Source: Hedera helix
Taxonomy: Eukaryota; Streptophyta; Magnoliopsida; Apiales; Araliaceae
Direction of reading: 5' to 3'
Length of the DNA stretch: 64,000 bases
NCBI GenBank assembly: GCA_947179155.2
Contig: OX359283.1
Span: 5,537,764-5,601,763 of the forward strand
Shown here: positions 61,701 to 64,000 of the stretch, piece after piece
Layout of the letters: each line of letters begins with the position of its first letter
Numbering within the stretch: position 1 is the stretch's first letter
Notes under the pieces: model-generated
What the model saw: the letters and a program-made list of their open reading frames with translations, nothing else
The model's database searches: none
Told to the model about the DNA's origin: nothing
Translations under genes and position numbers: made by a program

Positions 61701-62455
61701 CCGAGGTATGAGATGGATTTTATTTCTTCATTAATGTGCAAAGCAACATCTGAACGATTGATCAATCCAGCAGCCATTTGCCAGTTTCCTCCTTCAATTG
61801 CCCATAAACCTCCACCAGATCCAGCCAAGGAAACTGCACCAGCAAGTCCACTGATGTTGACACTCTGACCATAGTTAATTCTTGTGATGACCTGCCCATA
61901 TAAGCAAGTTATATTGAAACAAAAATAAAAGGAAAATGCACACAATGAGGTCCTAATTTAAGCCATATAATTGAAGTTACTAATGTACACAACAGAGTAA
62001 TATATGGCAGACGGAAAAAGAAGAAACAATTTTAGTTTAGTATATGATTTCATTTATCCATGTCTAAGAATGAAATGGAGCAGTGTAACAATTTATTTTT
62101 TTTGATAAATACTTCAAGGGCAACCTTATCTCGATTGCTCTTCTATATAAAGAACCTTTTCAGAAGGTTTACCTAAAGATTAGTAAGGACACCGCTTTCA
62201 GCACTAGATAAACGCAAATGAATAACAAACATATAAACAATTATGCACAGTAACTTGAATAAATGTTGGTCAAATACTCACTGTAGCAAGTTCTTCAATT
62301 AGCGAAGGAGATAAACCAGCATCAACCAATTCCTCTTGCAATGTCCTTCTTGTTAGATTGTATAACCCTGCCCAATTAAGCATTTCCTCCACTGTGTGAA
62401 AAATCGGCCTCGATTCAAAACTTCCATAATACTTCAAGAAACTATCTACAGTGAC
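58701..62455 (-). CDS. FCLY: Farnesylcysteine lyase (prenylcysteine oxidase family), last four exons
   Basis: This FAD-dependent thioether oxidase cleaves farnesylcysteine, from breakdown of prenylated proteins, to cysteine and farnesal. In Arabidopsis its loss gives ABA hypersensitivity (known for the family). Visible exons are 62455-62282 (58 codons, VTVDSFLKYY...EELAT), 61891-61532 (120 codons, VITRINYGQ, GGGLWAIEGGN), 61428-61253 (YFGFDDVSDIPELVG, KIFSRQP) and 58965-58701 (ETIRINWGAYPHYHAPEKF, INAFENAASTMET, ending HSDL). GT/AG sites fit and phases join (0, 0, then 2/1 across the last intron). No stop or frameshift is seen, so this part looks functional. The N-terminal exon(s) with the FAD-binding GxGxxG fold are not in the window and should lie right of 64000. 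Introns are 390, 103 and 2287 bp; the last is enlarged by insertions. Confidence 0.93.
59149..59423. mobile_element. Stowaway-type MITE, 275 bp
   Basis: Terminal inverted repeats CTCCCTCCGTCCTCAAAA and TTTTGAGGACGGAAGGAG are flanked by TA on both sides (59147-59148, 59424-59425). CTCCCTCCGTCC with a TA target is the Stowaway (Tc1/mariner) signature. It lies in the last intron of the farnesylcysteine lyase gene. A second CTCCCTCC start at about 59654 has no partner end and may be a fragment. Confidence 0.9.
59892..60650. mobile_element. Probable PIF/Harbinger-type element with nested LINE tail
   Basis: The left end GGACATGTTTGGATGGCAGG (after TTA) and the right end CTTGCCATCCAAACAAGGCC (followed closely by TTA) are imperfect inverted repeats of the Tourist/Harbinger kind. 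The 759 bp between them include the T/CTT-rich retroposon end at 59955 and a direct repeat AATTTTAAGGTACATGGYKC (about 60528 and 60574). The frames inside are not credible genes. Confidence 0.5.
59955..60100 (-). mobile_element. LINE-like 3' end with (CTT)n tail
   Basis: A (CTT)n/T-rich run leads into TTTTGATAAGCAAATAAAATATTC and then ACCTAGGGTCTTGCCC. On the minus strand this is a body ending in TTATC plus an A/GAA-rich tail, typical of plant L1-type LINE 3' ends. The far boundary is not clear. Confidence 0.45.
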
Positions 62456-63289
62456 CTTCAAAAAAAACACATGTAATACAACAATAATCAGCTTCTATTC
62501 AAAATCTTGAAATAATTTTAGATGTTCATTATTTTTAGTCTATAATTTATACCTTTTTACACAACACAGATGTAGTGGTTTATACTATTTTACTTATGAA
62601 GGACAAATGTTAGCATAATTACGGTCTGCTTTCTTTTGAACTCAGAAATAGAAAGCAAATGAAAAAAGGAAATGAAAGATGTACTATTTTTCTATAGGTG
62701 AAAGTGTTGTCATTCATCAAAAAAGGGCATCAGCCCGGTACACAAAGTGTATACAGAACAGATCGTCACAAGTCCTATACAAGTGTACACCTATCTAGAA
62801 ACGCAAAAGAAGATTCGATTGGAACTTGACTAGATATCTGACACAGAGAATACAGTGTAACAAAAGACGCCATCCTATTGAAGAAGACACTTCATCCTAT
62901 TACCGAACATTTCCTTGTTTTTTAAATATCTACAGTTAGATTCCCGCCACAGTCACATGATGACCAGTAAAAGCACAAAATAAACGAACTCGTTTTGCAG
63001 AGCGACCAGCTACACAACAAATCTAGCATCCTAGGAACCACCAAATATGAGGCAAACAAACAAAATTACATTCGCCAAAATTCCCAGGAAACCAGGAAGG
63101 GGAAAAGTAGGTGGTCACCCAATTTTACACTGCCCTCTTGGGGCTGATTTTGATACTATGTAAGTCTGCAATAAGTGCTAACTGTGATGCGATATGATCT
63201 GGGGCCTTAAACTTCCCTTTTGATTGAGTTTATATCAAGTAGGTCATAAATAGTTTCCTTTTCTGGTTCACCATATCTAAGGAGGTTTC
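62456..63289 (-). other. Intron of the farnesylcysteine lyase gene with LINE-like fragment
   Basis: Upstream of the exon at 62455 the acceptor is T-rich and ends GAAG. About 62690-62830 reads, on the minus strand, as a LINE-like 3' end (GTACCGGGCTGATGCCC, then TTTTTTGATGAATGAC). I find no exon with an FAD-binding motif here. Confidence 0.5.
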
Positions 63290-64000
63290 AATTTTAAGGA
63301 TTGCAAAATAAAATTGATATACACGTTATTATGCATTTTAATATTCTCATTTTTATTATTTTATATATTCATTTTATTTAATTAATTAGTTTTATTTTGT
63401 TTTGTAGGAAATAAATAAATAAATGAAATTGAGTTGAATTGAAAAATGAGTTCTAGAAGTCTTCAAGTTGATTTTTATTTGAACTCCAATATTGAGATGT
63501 GTAAGAAAATGACTCTTGGAAGATTACTATATAAAAGTTGAAGTCAAAAAAGAAAGAAAAGACCAAGTTACTTAAAATTAAATTAGGGTTAAATTTATTT
63601 TCCCTATAAATAGGAGTCTTGTTTTGTAGAGGGGATAGTTATTTTATTATTTGTTTTTCCACCTTTCACTTCCGCGGGCACTAAATGACGGAGCAGGGAG
63701 TTTGTTTCGTTCATTGCAACAATTCTTTATTAGTTTAATAAAGTTTTTTTTTAATATTATTCGATTAGTTTTATTTTATTTCATGCAATTAATATTAGTA
63801 GTTTTGATTTTGTTTTGCTTTATTATTAATTCCATGTTTAACTAAAATTTTAATATCTTTGATGAAGATGAAATTAAGTATTGCATATTAATATTTTCTT
63901 TCCGTTCCGATATTAATGCCTAATTTGTTTGTTCCTTCGTTTTTACATTCGCGCAAAATTTGTTTTGGTTCTATATTAATTGCGAGGTTTTGATAAGTTA
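63290..64000 (+). repeat. Possible LTR fragment at the window edge
   Basis: AT-rich, with TTTTGTAGGAAATAAATAAA and then CCCTATAAATAGGAGTC at about 63603, a TATA-box arrangement common in plant LTRs, followed by a GC-richer segment. Neither LTR end is identified, so this is a suggestion only. Confidence 0.3.

Noticed and set aside
62456..64000. Search for the FAD-binding first exon of the lyase gene
   Set aside because: No minus-strand frame with a GxGxxG pattern and suitable splice site was found in this stretch.

Overview
The window looks like a retrotransposon-dominated, AT-rich stretch of a flowering-plant nuclear genome, probably a eudicot. The evidence is plant chromovirus (Ty3/gypsy) and Ty1/copia elements primed by initiator-Met tRNA, a Helitron, Stowaway, hAT and Harbinger-type MITEs, LINE tails, and one spliced plant gene. 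No tRNA, rRNA or CRISPR locus was recognised. I can defend one host gene, the 3' part of a farnesylcysteine lyase gene (minus strand, 58701-62455). Nearly everything to its left is transposable-element DNA.

Layout: (1) 1-10336, an old decayed Ty3/gypsy element on the minus strand, cut by the left edge. It has gag-pol remnants, a leader ORF, a primer-binding site and a 4.6 kb LTR with an internal 1.05 kb tandem duplication; one duplicate carries a hAT MITE and the other keeps the empty site. (2) 10337-12303, the 3' part of a related LTR in plus orientation. (3) 13579-31253, a decayed Ty1/copia element (TSD GATTG) into which were inserted a 1.5 kb solo LTR (16182-17721), a 3.0 kb solo LTR (20271-23256), a 239 bp retroposon and a 4.1 kb gypsy solo LTR (27032-31095). 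(4) 31488-39612, a plus-strand gypsy solo LTR that hosts another solo LTR (32164-36046, TSD ATGCA) and a non-autonomous Helitron (36648-37923). (5) 40490-43728, another gypsy solo LTR (TSD GTTGA). (6) 44004-57779, a complete, very young 13.8 kb chromovirus on the minus strand (TSD GAAAA). Its 3.87 kb LTRs are almost identical, it has an intact 1509-residue gag-pol polyprotein ending in a chromodomain-like tail, and an intact 285-residue coiled-coil leader ORF lies upstream of gag. (7) 57785-64000, the 3' flank and last four visible exons of the farnesylcysteine lyase gene, with MITE and LINE insertions in its introns and a possible new LTR at the right edge.

Working together: the polyprotein supplies capsid, protease, reverse transcriptase/RNase H and integrase for the gypsy family. 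The many solo LTRs show that LTR-LTR recombination has removed most earlier copies. Remaining unique-looking pieces (12304-13573, 31259-31487, 39618-40484, 43734-43998) read as one older sequence that the later insertions split apart.

Best leads for something undescribed: (a) a short block shared by all the gypsy LTR subfamilies here, made of a TGAGCAA/TTGCTCA hairpin, a splice-acceptor-like site and a short lysine/glycine reading frame (KDKGKGK) with a stop; (b) the leader ORF before gag, kept in two diverged elements; (c) GC-rich hairpins or palindromes in these LTRs whose sequence changes but whose self-complementarity persists; (d) a dense CTCTACGAT/ATCGTAGAG array inside a copia solo LTR. 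All coordinates and alignments were made by eye.
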